Part shown: positions 45,301 through 55,410 of the stretch, piece after piece
Layout: each line of letters starts with the position of its first letter
Position numbering within the stretch: the stretch's first letter is position 1
Assembly: GCF_022829685.1 (NCBI RefSeq)
Contig: NZ_JAKSYE010000054.1
Location: 124,001 to 188,000 of the forward strand
Source: Methylobacterium sp. E-045
GTDB lineage: Bacteria > Pseudomonadota > Alphaproteobacteria > Rhizobiales > Beijerinckiaceae
DNA length: 64,000 nucleotides
Reading direction: 5' to 3'
Position numbers and translations under genes: made by a program
The notes under the pieces: generated by a model
Told to the model about the DNA's origin: nothing
Databases searched by the model: none
The model's input: the letters and a program-made list of their open reading frames with translations, nothing else

Positions 45301-45439
45301 GCGGGTCCTGTTCATCACTGGCTATGCCGAGAACGCCATGTTCGGCAACGGGCAGCTCGATCCGGGCATGCAAATGATCACCAAACCGTTCCCGGTGGAG
45401 GTTCTGGCCGGGCGCATCCGCGAGATGATGGAAACCTGA
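42362..45439 (+). CDS. Hybrid sensor histidine kinase with PAS domains and receiver
   Basis: A 1025-residue soluble hybrid kinase without membrane segments. In order: an N-terminal PAS-like domain (about 30-160, starting [15 protein letters not shown]), a GAF-like domain (about 170-330), a coiled coil, a PAS domain (about 380-490), a second coiled coil, another PAS (about 535-640), HisKA with His663 ([11 protein letters not shown]), an HATPase domain ([27 protein letters not shown]) and a C-terminal receiver with Asp958 (TDVGLPG). The start GTG at 42362 is tentative; ATG 42431 is the next. No response regulator gene is adjacent. Such kinases often sense light or redox; here the signal is unknown. 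Confidence 0.87.
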   Translation: MPERRSLPKPIAGHSDIFVGASEMAALMRAKDWSQTPLGPPEGWPEALKVALRILLTSRFEMWLGWGPDIAFFYNDAYRPTLGLKHPESLAKPTKILWAEIWDDIEARIRSVYDDGEATWDRGLLLLLERNGYPEETYHTFSYSPVIDDDGTVGGLFCAVSEETDRVISERRLGILRLLGESLARAESRSDVLRAVEASLGEARRDLPFSAIHLSDGGSLARLAATIGMSADHAALLEIIDPTTPLGGWPGGAGRETIVDLDPARNWPTGDWSRPPAQAVTLPLVGQGGSAPLGSLTVGLNPHRPIDADYLSFLKLLAGQISSSLASVSAYEAERERNAVLAEAVRMRQEAAEALRQANDALLSEVRQRTAERDRMRTLFQDAPGFMCVLSGPAHVFEYTNEAYLQLVGHRDIIGTGVREALPEVEGQGFFELLDEVYATGRPFIGRNMPVTIQSGRDGGLEQRILNLVYQPITEADGTVTGIFAEGHDVTDRALAEDALRRLNETLEQQVQARTQEVQERTQERDRAWRLSQDLLMVTEADSRIAAVNTAWTTLLGWTAGDLAGRSFADLAHPDDRDAVCATFSAIVAEPLTEPFEFRLRHADGGYLWFAWTGAFEDGRIYASGRNTTAEREQAAALELAEDALRQAQKMEAVGQLTGGIAHDFNNLLTGIVGSLDLMQTRLSQGRMDNIERYAKAAMSSANRAAALTHRLLAFARRQPLDPKLVDANALIASLEDLLRRTIGETISLDIVMGEGLWPTLCDPHQLENAILNLAINARDAMPDGGRLRIETANTELDRTYARLHPGVEPGAYVSIVVSDTGTGMPADVIARAFDPFFTTKPLGQGTGLGLSMIYGFARQSDGHAKIDSQVEHGTAVRLYLPRSVEAVTESGAADTIAELARLGAGETVLVVEDEGVVRDLIVDVLEDLGYRAISAPDGLSGLKILLTQERVDLLVTDVGLPGLNGRQLADQARETRPTLRVLFITGYAENAMFGNGQLDPGMQMITKPFPVEVLAGRIREMMET

Positions 45440-45475
45440 ACGGCGGAAGGCCTTCGCCTCGGACGGCAGGACCCG

Positions 45476-45907
45476 TCAGTTGGCTTGAGCCGCCGACAGT
45501 TTGGCGAGCTCCACCGCTGCGCGAAGCTCGATATCGGCGATGAGCCCATCGAGGCGCGGATCGCCGCTCGTCCCCGCGCGCTCGGACAGGCGGGTCGCGA
45601 TGGCTTGGAGTTCCCGCGTCGGGATCCGTCCCATCACCAGGGATGCCTTCAGCCGGTCGAGGCCGTCGAGAAGGTCGTGGCCACGCTTGGCAAAGCGACG
45701 GCGCCGCTCGCCGGGCTGCTCGCCCTGGCCCTGTAGGGTCAAGATCGCGTCCAGCCCCGCTAACGATGTGGTCGGTGCAGTGGTCGCGGCGGAGGAGGTC
45801 GCGGCGGCGTCTTGGCCCAGCATGAAGGATGGCGACGCATCCGTCTTTCGAACGGTCGACGAGGTCGCGGCCGAGGCCTGCGAGACGAGGCGGTTATCGA
45901 CGCGCAT
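45476..45907 (-). CDS. fliX: Flagellar assembly regulator FliX
   Basis: A 143-residue protein of the alphaproteobacterial FliX family, recognised by its C-terminal helical part (GHDLLDGLDRLKASLVMGRIP, then LDGLIADIELRAAVELAKLS). In Caulobacter FliX links assembly of early flagellar structure to activity of the sigma-54 activator FlbD. It is divergent from flgI; the spacer holds two palindromes and a sigma-54 promoter, as expected if FlbD-type control acts here. The FlbD gene itself is not in the window. Confidence 0.85.
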   Translation of the reverse strand: MRVDNRLVSQASAATSSTVRKTDASPSFMLGQDAAATSSAATTAPTTSLAGLDAILTLQGQGEQPGERRRRFAKRGHDLLDGLDRLKASLVMGRIPTRELQAIATRLSERAGTSGDPRLDGLIADIELRAAVELAKLSAAQAN

Positions 45908-45980
45908 GGTGCCGTCTCCGAAAATCAGGGCGTCGCTTCGCGCATCGGCACGACGATCGTTCCGCCCACCAGAATCCGCC

Positions 45981-46026
45981 CCGATGGTTAACCATCGGTA
46001 AACGACCCGGCAGAAGCTGCCGGGTC
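45981..46026. promoter_or_regulatory. Paired palindromes between fliX and flgI (enhancer-like)
   Basis: First an exact 18-bp palindrome, CCGATGGTTAACCATCGG (45981-45998), then a perfect 10-bp inverted repeat with a three-base centre, GACCCGGCAG-AAG-CTGCCGGGTC (46004-46026). The inner 18 bp of the second (46008-46025) matches the flgF upstream element at 16 of 18 positions, and GATGGTTAAC recurs before both. It ends 91 bp upstream of the flgI sigma-54 promoter. Confidence 0.7.
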
Positions 46027-46116
46027 GGCAGGGAAAGCCGCCGGCGCCGGGAGCACGGGCAGCGGTCGATTGAAGAAAAAACGTTCTATATCATAGACTT
46101 AACGGATCGAACGGGT

Positions 46117-46131
46117 TGGCATGGTCCTGGC
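46117..46131 (+). promoter_or_regulatory. Sigma-54 promoter of the flgI operon
   Basis: TGGCATG-GTCC-TGGC: the -24 GG and -12 GC are in exact spacing, with one mismatch in the TGGCACG box and one in TTGC. The predicted start point near 46143 lies at the ATG of 46144, which argues that translation begins at the ATG of 46162. Confidence 0.7.
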
Positions 46132-46161
46132 AGAACACCCGGCATGTCCCAGGACCACGAC

Positions 46162-47331
46162 ATGCCCCGCCGCCCAGCAAAGCGCATCATGCCCATCGCG
46201 ACCGCCCGGCCCCATCGCTACGCCTCTTTCGTCCGCTGCGCCGCTGCGACGCTGGCGCTGGTCTTCGCCCTGGGCGGCCAGGCCCTCGCCCTGTCGCGGG
46301 TCAAGGATCTCGCGAGCATCGAGGGGGTTCGGCAGAACCAGCTCGTGGGTTACGGCATCGTCGTCGGTCTCAATGGCACCGGCGACACCCTGAACAACAT
46401 CCCCTTCACCCGGCAATCCCTCCAGGCGATGCTGGAGCGGCTCGGAGTCAACACCCGGGGTGCAACGATGCGCACCCAGAACCTCGCGGCCGTGATGGTC
46501 ACCGCCAGCCTGCCGCCCTTCGCGACGCAGGGAAACCGCATCGACATCACGGTCTCGTCCCTGGGCGACGCCAAATCCCTCCAGGGCGGCACGCTGTTGG
46601 TGACGCCGCTCCTCGGCGCCGATGGCGAGGTCTACGCCCTGGCGCAGGGATCGGTGGCCATTGCGGGCTTCTCGGCCGAAGGCGATGCGGCCAAGATCAC
46701 GCGCGGGGTGCCGACGAACGGGCGCGTTCCCAACGGGGCGATGATCGAGCGCGAGACGGCGTTCAAGATGAACGACATGCGCTCCCTGCGCCTCTCCCTG
46801 CGCAACCCGGATTTCACCACCTCGAAGCGGATCGCCGCCGCGATCAACGACTTCATGGGCGCCGACACCGCCGAGCCCACCGACCCGGCCACCGTCACGC
46901 TGCAGATCCCGGCGAAGTACAACGGCAACATGATCCGCCTCGTCACCGAGATCGAGCAGCTGAAGATCGAGCCCGACCAGACGGCGCGGGTCATCGTCGA
47001 CGAACGCTCGGGAATCATCGTCATGGGCCGCGACGTGCGCGTATCCACCGTCGCCATCGCCCAGGGGAATCTCACGGTCACCATCACCGAGCAGCCGCAG
47101 GTGAGCCAGCCGGCGCCACTTTCCAACGGCACGACCACGGTGGTCCCGCGCACGGGCGTCAAGGTCGATACTGGCGACGGCAACAAGCTCGCCATGGTCA
47201 AGGAAGGCGTCACCCTGCGCGAACTGGTGGATGGCCTCAATGCGCTGGGCGTCGGCCCCCGCGACCTGATCTCGATCCTCCAGGCCATCAAGGCTGCCGG
47301 CGCCCTCCAGGCCGACATCGAGGTGATGTGA
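46162..47331 (+). CDS. flgI: Flagellar P-ring protein FlgI
   Basis: A 389-residue periplasmic protein forming the P ring. It has a signal peptide (AATLALVFALGGQALA-LS), then SRVKDLASIEGVRQNQLVGYG, NTRGATMRTQNLAAVMVTA, IDITVSSLGDAKSLQGGTL and the C-terminal VNALGVGPRDLISILQAIKA-like segment. I chose ATG 46162 because AGGA lies eight bases upstream and the sigma-54 start point is near 46143; the ATGs at 46144 and 46189 are alternatives. FlgA (in the other operon) is its assembly chaperone. Confidence 0.95.
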   Translation: MPRRPAKRIMPIATARPHRYASFVRCAAATLALVFALGGQALALSRVKDLASIEGVRQNQLVGYGIVVGLNGTGDTLNNIPFTRQSLQAMLERLGVNTRGATMRTQNLAAVMVTASLPPFATQGNRIDITVSSLGDAKSLQGGTLLVTPLLGADGEVYALAQGSVAIAGFSAEGDAAKITRGVPTNGRVPNGAMIERETAFKMNDMRSLRLSLRNPDFTTSKRIAAAINDFMGADTAEPTDPATVTLQIPAKYNGNMIRLVTEIEQLKIEPDQTARVIVDERSGIIVMGRDVRVSTVAIAQGNLTVTITEQPQVSQPAPLSNGTTTVVPRTGVKVDTGDGNKLAMVKEGVTLRELVDGLNALGVGPRDLISILQAIKAAGALQADIEVM

Positions 47332-47371
47332 TGCAGACGATTCCCTTCCTCGCACCCAAGAGGCGTTGACC

Positions 47372-47800
47372 ATGCTGTTCGCCCCACTCGCGGCCAAGGC
47401 TGCCATCGGCGTCGGCCGGGCCCTCGTCGGCGACATCGCCAAGTCGGTCGGCAACGGCCTGAAGGAAGAGGCCGCCAAGGAAAACGCGAAGTCCGCGTCG
47501 ACCTCGGCGAATGCCAGGCTCGCGGCGACCGCCGCCAAGACTCCGGCGGAGGTCAAGGCCCGCAAGGCCTCCAACGAATTCGAGACGATGTTCCTGGAGC
47601 AGACGCTGGAGCGTCTCACCACCTCAGAGGGCACCGACGGTCCGCTGGGCGATAACGGCACCGGCGGAGCGGTCTACCGTTCGATGCTGACCAAGGAATA
47701 TGCGGGTCAGATGGCGAAGAGCGGCGGAATCGGCATTGCCGATCAGGTCTACCGTGAGATGATCAAGATGCAGGAGGCCGGCAATGCACCCCGGATCTGA
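47372..47800 (+). CDS. flgJ: Rod-binding protein, FlgJ N-terminal domain only
   Basis: A 142-residue protein with the rod-binding domain: RKASNEFETMFLEQTLERLTTSEG, GAVYRSMLTKEYAGQMAKSGGIGIAD. The muramidase half found in E. coli FlgJ is absent, which is normal in alphaproteobacteria, where another enzyme opens the peptidoglycan. GAGG lies eight bases before ATG 47372. The next gene starts inside its 3' end (47784). Confidence 0.88.
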   Translation: MLFAPLAAKAAIGVGRALVGDIAKSVGNGLKEEAAKENAKSASTSANARLAATAAKTPAEVKARKASNEFETMFLEQTLERLTTSEGTDGPLGDNGTGGAVYRSMLTKEYAGQMAKSGGIGIADQVYREMIKMQEAGNAPRI

Positions 47801-48272
47801 GACCAAAGCGCTACGGATCGTCGACAAGGCCGGCGCAGATGCGCTGATCGCCCATATCATGGAGACGATGCAGTCGCTGGAGGTCATCCTCACGGAGGAG
47901 GGCGGCCACGTACGGGCCGGGCGCCTGCGCCAGGGCCTGTCGGACACGGAACGGAAGACCGCCCTCGGCGCGTCCTACATGCAGGGCCTGGAAATGGCGA
48001 AGGCCAATGCCATCGCTCTGGCGCGCTTCGCTCCGGACTCGATCGAGGGGTTGAAATCCGCACACATGCGCTTTGCCCGAGTGGTGGAGACCAACCAGAT
48101 TGTCCTGGCGACGGCGCGCACGGTCTCGGAGAGCCTGGTCAAGTCCCTGGCAGAGGACATGAGCCGGTCGAGGACCGCGACCGTTTACGGCCGTCCCTCC
48201 CAGCCGCCATCGCCCTACGGCAGGGGTGCGGCGGGACGGAGCCAGCCCCTGATACTGTCCCGCAGCCTCTGA
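47784..48272 (+). CDS. FlgN-family-like flagellar protein
   Basis: A 162-residue, mostly helical soluble protein (DALIAHIMETMQSLEVILTEE, LEMAKANAIALARFAPDSIEGL, VETNQIVLATARTVSESLVKSL) of the FlgN-like family found after flgJ in alphaproteobacteria (FlbY in Caulobacter). FlgN proteins are export chaperones for hook-associated proteins; this role is an inference. It overlaps flgJ by 17 bp, so translation is coupled. Confidence 0.7.
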   Translation: MHPGSETKALRIVDKAGADALIAHIMETMQSLEVILTEEGGHVRAGRLRQGLSDTERKTALGASYMQGLEMAKANAIALARFAPDSIEGLKSAHMRFARVVETNQIVLATARTVSESLVKSLAEDMSRSRTATVYGRPSQPPSPYGRGAAGRSQPLILSRSL

Positions 48273-48276
48273 TGAC

Positions 48277-48606
48277 TCAACGTCTCCCGGCGTCGATCCT
48301 CACGTAGGTTCGAACCGGGCCGTAATCCGTATCGACGCGCGTATCGACGGCCAGTCGGCCGCCGACGATCGGCCTCGACGCGGGACCGTCGTCCCGGGCG
48401 CGGAGGTCGAGGCCCGTCCTCGCCCGACCGCCGATGCGGATGCACGTGTCCGAGCCGGGAATGCGGACGAAACCGGAACCGTGACGGGGGCAGGGTTTCG
48501 CCGCCTGTTGCGGCCCGGGACGGATCGGCTCGAACGCGAGGGCGTGGGTTGTCGATGCCGAGACAAGACCGAAGAACAGGCCATAGGCCCTGAACGTCAT
48601 GGTCAT
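48277..48606 (-). CDS. Short secreted protein resembling the N-terminus of alphaproteobacterial porins
   Basis: A 109-residue exported protein with a signal peptide (YGLFFGLVSASTTHALA) and then CPRHGSGFVRIPGSDTCIRIGG, which matches the conserved start of Rhizobiales porins (two cysteines flanking a GTDTCIKIGG-like stretch), followed by one predicted strand pair (VDTRVDTDYGPVRTYVRIDAG). It stops there, whereas porins have 300 or more residues. GAGGGA lies six bases before the ATG at 48606. It is either a degenerate porin start or a small relative. It ends 5 bp from the preceding convergent gene. Confidence 0.6.
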   Translation of the reverse strand: MTMTFRAYGLFFGLVSASTTHALAFEPIRPGPQQAAKPCPRHGSGFVRIPGSDTCIRIGGRARTGLDLRARDDGPASRPIVGGRLAVDTRVDTDYGPVRTYVRIDAGRR

Positions 48607-48754
48607 GCCAGTCCCTCGACTCCAGTCTCGCGCGACCAAGCTGGATAGCGCACCTGCGCGTACGGGTCGATGGCACTGCACGGCGATACGGTAACCTTTC
48701 AGTAAACAAACGTCCTTAATGCTTCCTGACGCAGTCAAACGGGAAGCATGGGTC

Positions 48755-49579
48755 ATGGCGGATAAGGTCATCGGGGCGGCGGCGTCCGATCGGTCGCCGG
48801 AAGCGCTGTTGAAACAGGCCGTGAGCGGCGCCAAGGCGAAGCCGGCGGTCGTGCCGGACGCACGCAGGCGATTGCCGACGATCGATCCGCTCCTCGCCGG
48901 TGTGACGGCGGCGGCGCTTGTCCTCGGCCTCGCCATCGGCGCGGGCGCGATGAGCTTCACGTCTTCAAAAGCCGATGGGGCTTCGCAGTCGCTGGCGCAG
49001 ATTCAGTCCCGCCTCGATGCCCGCCATGCGGATCTTGGACGGTTGCAGACCGAAATCGAAAAGCTTGGCAAGGTCCTCGCCCAGGTCCAGGACGCCACCG
49101 AATCGGTTCGCAGCGAAGCGAAGAACCGTTCCGCGACGCTCAACGACCGGATCGGCAAATCCGAACAGGCCATCGTAACGAAGATCACCAGCCTCGCCGA
49201 CCGGCAGGAGCAGACCGAACGCGACCAGACGTCCAAGATCGCCGCCCTGACGGCACAGTTGGAAAAGCGCGCGGCCGCACCCGCGCCGGCCGTTCCGGTG
49301 GTTGCGCCACAAGCGTCCAAGCCCAGTCAGGCCGAGCCCGCGGAAACCGGGTCGATTCCGGATAAACCGAAGGCTACCGCACCGGCAGTGATCGAGACCT
49401 GGGCCGTACGTGAGGTCTATAACGGGGTCGCCGTCCTCGAAGACCGCCGCCATCGCCTCGTGGAGGTCGGTCCAGGCGACACGATTCCCAATATCGGCAA
49501 GGTCGATTCGGTGGAACGGCGCGGACGCGGCTGGACCGTCGTGACCAAGCAAGGATTGATCACGAGCCAGACTTGGTGA
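48755..49579 (+). CDS. Membrane-anchored coiled-coil protein, function unknown
   Basis: A 274-residue protein with one transmembrane helix (about 47-70, LLAGVTAAALVLGLAIGAGA) and a long coiled coil (about 80-165, LGRLQTEIEKLGKVLAQVQDA). A Pro/Ala-rich linker with AETGSIPDKPKA is followed by a compact C-terminal domain (about 210-274, TWAVREVYNGVAVLEDRRHRL then PNIGKVDSVERRGRGWTVVT). I took ATG 48755, with GGGAAG upstream, rather than ATG 48719. No family recognised. Confidence 0.7.
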   Translation: MADKVIGAAASDRSPEALLKQAVSGAKAKPAVVPDARRRLPTIDPLLAGVTAAALVLGLAIGAGAMSFTSSKADGASQSLAQIQSRLDARHADLGRLQTEIEKLGKVLAQVQDATESVRSEAKNRSATLNDRIGKSEQAIVTKITSLADRQEQTERDQTSKIAALTAQLEKRAAAPAPAVPVVAPQASKPSQAEPAETGSIPDKPKATAPAVIETWAVREVYNGVAVLEDRRHRLVEVGPGDTIPNIGKVDSVERRGRGWTVVTKQGLITSQTW

Positions 49580-49609
49580 TCCGAGCAAAACAGACGGCCG
49601 GACACAGGT

Positions 49610-49825
49610 TCAGGAAACCTGCACCTCGATCTCAGGATCGTGCAAGGAGTACGGATGGCGCGGTTCGATGGTCATCGGATGAGCCATGGCACAGGGACGC
49701 GCGGCGCGGTTGCGGCCGTGGGTCAAAGCACGATCCTGGCTTTCCTGGGTCGGAAACAGGATGGCCGCCAGGAGGGCCTGGCCTTCGAGGTCGGCGTCTA
49801 GGTTCTTCGCTTCGAACACTGGCAT
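49610..49825 (-). CDS. Possible small hypothetical protein
   Basis: A 71-residue frame from ATG 49825, or 74 residues from GTG 49834, which has AAGG before it. Soluble, no signal peptide, and it contains QALLAAILFPTQESQDRA and MTIEPRHPYSLHDPEIEVQV. The composition is protein-like, but there is no family match and no other support. Confidence 0.35.
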   Translation of the reverse strand: MPVFEAKNLDADLEGQALLAAILFPTQESQDRALTHGRNRAARPCAMAHPMTIEPRHPYSLHDPEIEVQVS

Positions 49826-49834
49826 TGCGGTCAC

Positions 49835-50392
49835 CGGACCTTGAGCCGTGCGGATTCGCAGGGGTCGTTGGGCTCGTATAAGCCAACAATGGGGATTGCG
49901 GCAACAAGTTCCCGATCGCCCCGATTATTTACGCTTAATTCGCTTTTGCATTGCCACGAAGTTCCCGCAGTGCGAAACCGCACCTGATTATAGGTCTACG
50001 TGAGCGCCCTCAAAGCTTTCGTCGCTCGAAAAGCTTTCCTCAGTAGATCCGCAACATCCGCAGAAATTCTTTAGGGCAAGCCGACGCTTGGCAGCGAATA
50101 CGCACCAGTCTTTCGGTGAAGACTCCCGGGCAAAATCAATAACCTCCTTGCTCGTCGCGCTGAGAGCCGAACGTGGTGATACCATAGACGTGCTCGCAAC
50201 TTGATAAGATAGCCGAACAAACGGCATCAGCGCCGCACAGGTCTATCGCCAGACCCTCGATTCAAGCGTCTCACACGGTCAACGCAAAGGTTCGAGCAAG
50301 CTCTGCTGCCCGTTGGGGATCGGCGCGATAGTCCTTGAGGACGGTCGCCCCGTCCAGACTAGGCCCCCGCCTCCCTCAGGGCATGCGACACG
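49835..50392. other. Gene-poor stretch of lower G+C
   Basis: About 560 bp between the small hypothetical gene and the grxD terminator. G+C is visibly lower at 49900-50250. A 79-codon frame on the minus strand (49988-50227) contains FCGCCGST, but nothing in it is recognisable and it has no ribosome-binding site. Possibly decayed DNA from a lost gene. No RNA gene seen. Confidence 0.4.
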
Positions 50393-50415
50393 AAAAAGGG
50401 CGCTCTCGCGCCCTT
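50393..50415 (-). terminator. Rho-independent terminator after grxD
   Basis: On the minus strand AAGGGCGC-GAGA-GCGCCCTT is a perfect 8-bp stem with a four-base loop followed by further Ts (AAAAA on the plus strand). It lies 31 bp after the grxD stop and would end the purL-bolA-DUF29-grxD transcript. Confidence 0.85.
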
Positions 50416-50446
50416 GATCGATCTGTCCATTTGGACCCGACGGGTT

Positions 50447-50788
50447 TCAAGCGACGGCGGTCGCCTTCACGGGTACGCCCTTCTCCGTCAGGAACTGCTG
50501 CAACTCGCCGGACTGGAACATCTCGCGCGTGATATCGCACCCGCCGACGAACTCACCCTTCACGTAGATCTGTGGAATGGTCGGCCAGTTAGAGAAGGCC
50601 TTGATGCCGTCGCGGATCGCCATGTCGTCGAGGACGTTCACGCCCTTGAACGGCACTTCCAGGTAGTTGAGGATCTGCACGACTTGGCCGGAGAAGCCGC
50701 ACATGGGGAATTGCGGCGTGCCCTTCATGAACACGACCACGTCCTGGGATTCGATCTCGGCCTTGATGGCAGTGTTGGCGTCGGTCAT
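50447..50788 (-). CDS. grxD: Monothiol glutaredoxin, Grx4 type
   Basis: A 113-residue CGFS glutaredoxin (Cys30 in PMCGFSGQ) that binds a 2Fe-2S cluster with glutathione and works with BolA in iron-sulphur and iron signalling. The family segments VVVFMKGTPQFPMCGFS, WPTIPQIYVKGEFVGGCDI are intact. It is last in the purL-bolA-DUF29-grxD run and is followed by a terminator. Confidence 0.95.
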   Translation of the reverse strand: MTDANTAIKAEIESQDVVVFMKGTPQFPMCGFSGQVVQILNYLEVPFKGVNVLDDMAIRDGIKAFSNWPTIPQIYVKGEFVGGCDITREMFQSGELQQFLTEKGVPVKATAVA

Positions 50789-50815
50789 TGCGATGTTCCT
50801 CGTTGTTGGCCTGAT

Positions 50816-51322
50816 CTAGTGATGGTCGGGGGCCGGTTTCAATACGGCTGCGAGACGATCGAGACCGCGGTCCATATCGAAGTCGGCCGCGGTGAGTTCC
50901 TCGGGCGTGAATGGCATGATTTCGGGAAGGCCGCCGGGCAAGGTTTCGCCAAACACATTGAGAGACGCATCCGCGAGCCTCACAGACGTATTCCACAAGC
51001 GTTGCCAGTCGATCCGCAGACGCATGGAGGGGCGGTAGTTGCGCGCGGCCGACGCGTGGAAAACGATGACCTCCTTGCGCCATGACCGCGTTGATTGAGC
51101 GGCGGGCGCAGCAACGTATTTCAAGATGTGGACGAGCATCTGTGAAAGCGCGCTTTCGACGCGATCGATCTCGGATCGCCCCACACTTTCGATCTCCTCG
51201 ATCACGTTCTGCCAATCAAGCACATTCGACAACTCAGGGCGCTGTCCAAGTGCGCGCAAGGCTGCCGCCTGCTCGGTTGCCCACGTGACCGCATCGACGT
51301 CGTACAAGCTCGGCTGGTCCAT
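50816..51322 (-). CDS. DUF29 family protein
   Basis: A 168-residue helical, soluble protein. LYDVDAVTWATEQAAALRAL, LDWQNVIEEIESVGRSEIDRVES, LSQMLVHILKY and SWRKEVIVFHASAARNY are the DUF29 pattern, a family frequent in cyanobacteria and some alphaproteobacteria; function unknown. It lies between bolA and grxD, which are direct neighbours in most Rhizobiales, so it was probably inserted here. The ATG at 51322 was chosen at the start of the family similarity. Confidence 0.85.
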   Translation of the reverse strand: MDQPSLYDVDAVTWATEQAAALRALGQRPELSNVLDWQNVIEEIESVGRSEIDRVESALSQMLVHILKYVAAPAAQSTRSWRKEVIVFHASAARNYRPSMRLRIDWQRLWNTSVRLADASLNVFGETLPGGLPEIMPFTPEELTAADFDMDRGLDRLAAVLKPAPDHH

Positions 51323-51344
51323 GGGGACGCCCCGTTGATCGCCC

Positions 51345-51581
51345 TCAATCCTGCGGGACGCCCGTCGTGAGCGCAAGGGCGTGCAGCACGCCCCCCATCC
51401 GCCCCTGGAGCGCATTGTAGACGAGCTGGTGCTGCGCCACGCGCGTCTTCCCCTTGAACGCCGAAGAGACGACCGTGGCGGCGTAATGGTCGCCGTCGCC
51501 GGCCAGATCCTTGATCTCGATCTTGGCGTCGGGCAGCGCCTCACGGATCATGGCCTCGATCTCGCGCGCATCCATCGGCAT
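51345..51581 (-). CDS. bolA: BolA-family protein
   Basis: A 78-residue protein of the BolA type (MDAREIEAMIREALPDAKIE, DHYAATVVSSAFKGKTRVAQHQLVY, GRMGGVLHALALTT). BolA proteins form a heterodimer with monothiol glutaredoxins through a shared 2Fe-2S cluster; the His in the QHQLVY segment is the expected ligand. ATG 51581 has AAAGGA upstream; ATG 51575 is also possible. It lies 26 bp after purL. Confidence 0.92.
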   Translation of the reverse strand: MPMDAREIEAMIREALPDAKIEIKDLAGDGDHYAATVVSSAFKGKTRVAQHQLVYNALQGRMGGVLHALALTTGVPQD

Positions 51582-51607
51582 CGGACTCAATTCCTTTCGA
51601 GTGACGT

Positions 51608-53827
<2,220 letters not shown>

Positions 53828-53985
53828 GCGAGCCCTCTCGACCGCTCAGGAGCCACTCGGACGGCTTCCCATGGACGGAAGCCGCGCGAGGTGAGCCTAG
53901 GTGGGTCGGCTCTAGAGTGTAAGCGCCTGTGCTGGCAACACGTCATCGTGGGCTCCGGCCATGCGCCCTCTCGGAAAAAGCACCG

Positions 53986-55197
53986 TCAGGCCGCTTTTGA
54001 CGGGGGCAGGACGCCCGCCCCGCGACAACGGTCGATGATGCTGTGGATAGGCTCCGGCCCGGCGACGAAGGCGACGTAATCGAACGCCTCCGGGTTCAGG
54101 CTCGACATCAGAAGCTGGAAATGCATGCGGAACAGGTTCCACTTGCGCCGGGCGATGATCTTGCGCTCGATCAGGTCGATGATGCGCACATGGATCTCGA
54201 CCGGCTGGTGGCCGGGGAGCGACGGAACGCCGGAGGCGGTGAGCACGTCGCGATCATGGACCGAGAGCCAGTCCCATTTCGCGCGTACGTCGAGCCAACG
54301 AATGGCCGGTGCCGCCGCCACCCGCGAGAGCGCCGCACGCATATCGACGGCCGGCGCGTCGAGGGTGATCCATGGTATGACGCTGCCGATGCTGACGAAG
54401 GAGACGGGCGTGCCGCGTCGGCCGAAATCCGGATCGCGGGCGAGGATCCGGTCGAGGGCCTCGATGCCGAGAAAGCTCGACGAGGAATGGCCGATGACCA
54501 CGATCTCGGAGGCGCGACCCTCGGCGGCATGGATCTCCGTTGCGAAAGCGTCGAGGCGCGCGCGCATACGGGTCTCGGCGCCGCTGGCATGGTCGTAGGT
54601 GAAGGCGGTGTCGTCTACGAGATGGGCGACGTAGAACGGCCGACCTCGTGTCAGCGCCATGAGTCCGAGATGGATCGCATAGGCGAGAACGGGGATCGCC
54701 ACGAGACTCCACGGGCGCCACTGCTCCGGTCCGAGCACGGCCGGCAGAGCCGCAAGGATAAGGGAGAGCACCACCAGGGCCGCATAAATCGCGTGGACGC
54801 CGATGATGACGCGGGCGAAGCGCTTCGCCTCGTTGCGAAAGCGCTTCGGGTACCCGTCCCGCGAGAGCCGCCACCAGAGTGCGGGCACCTCGACGAGTCG
54901 ACGCAGGGTCGAGCGTGGAAACCGGGCGCGGACGATGTCATCCCAGCGCAGCAGGGTGTAGCGCGTCGGCGCGCCATCCGCGTCCACCCGCCAATCGAGG
55001 CGCAATCCGTCCGCGGACCTTACCGGATCGCTCACGGTGATGGCCATGCCACGCCTCACGGCGGTCAGCCGGCTCTCACGCCGGAAGAGTCCCCAATAGG
55101 TCTCGGGCTCACGCGGGTCGAAACCCGGCATGTAGAAGACCTGGCGAGGGAAGGTGTCGGGGGCCAACGGGTCCGAAGCGATGGGGTTGGTATCCAT
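53986..55197 (-). CDS. Membrane protein with an alpha/beta-hydrolase-like motif
   Basis: A 403-residue protein. The N-terminal part (VFYMPGFDPREPETYWGLF) and the middle nucleophile elbow VVIGHSSSSFLGIEALD (Ser in GHSSS) suggest an alpha/beta hydrolase; two transmembrane helices (about 135-155 and 165-185) split the fold. Aspartate and histidine partners cannot be placed with confidence. The start was taken at ATG 55197 (MDTNPIASDPLAP). No family assignment; no operon partner. Confidence 0.6.
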   Translation of the reverse strand: MDTNPIASDPLAPDTFPRQVFYMPGFDPREPETYWGLFRRESRLTAVRRGMAITVSDPVRSADGLRLDWRVDADGAPTRYTLLRWDDIVRARFPRSTLRRLVEVPALWWRLSRDGYPKRFRNEAKRFARVIIGVHAIYAALVVLSLILAALPAVLGPEQWRPWSLVAIPVLAYAIHLGLMALTRGRPFYVAHLVDDTAFTYDHASGAETRMRARLDAFATEIHAAEGRASEIVVIGHSSSSFLGIEALDRILARDPDFGRRGTPVSFVSIGSVIPWITLDAPAVDMRAALSRVAAAPAIRWLDVRAKWDWLSVHDRDVLTASGVPSLPGHQPVEIHVRIIDLIERKIIARRKWNLFRMHFQLLMSSLNPEAFDYVAFVAGPEPIHSIIDRCRGAGVLPPSKAA

Positions 55198-55410
55198 GAG
55201 TGCGTGGGAGACGTGCTCGGGCGGACCCGCGCATGGGACATCGAGTCCGCTGCCTACACGAACTGCTCGCCCTGACACGAGTGCGAAACCGCATCAGGCT
55301 GTGCGGGTCGATAGCACTCTCCGCCAAGGTGGATGCCGGTTCGGCAACAAAGAGCGCAGCACAACAAGGGCCCAGAGATGTGTCCCGGCCTAACGTGGTC
55401 GGGATTAGCC

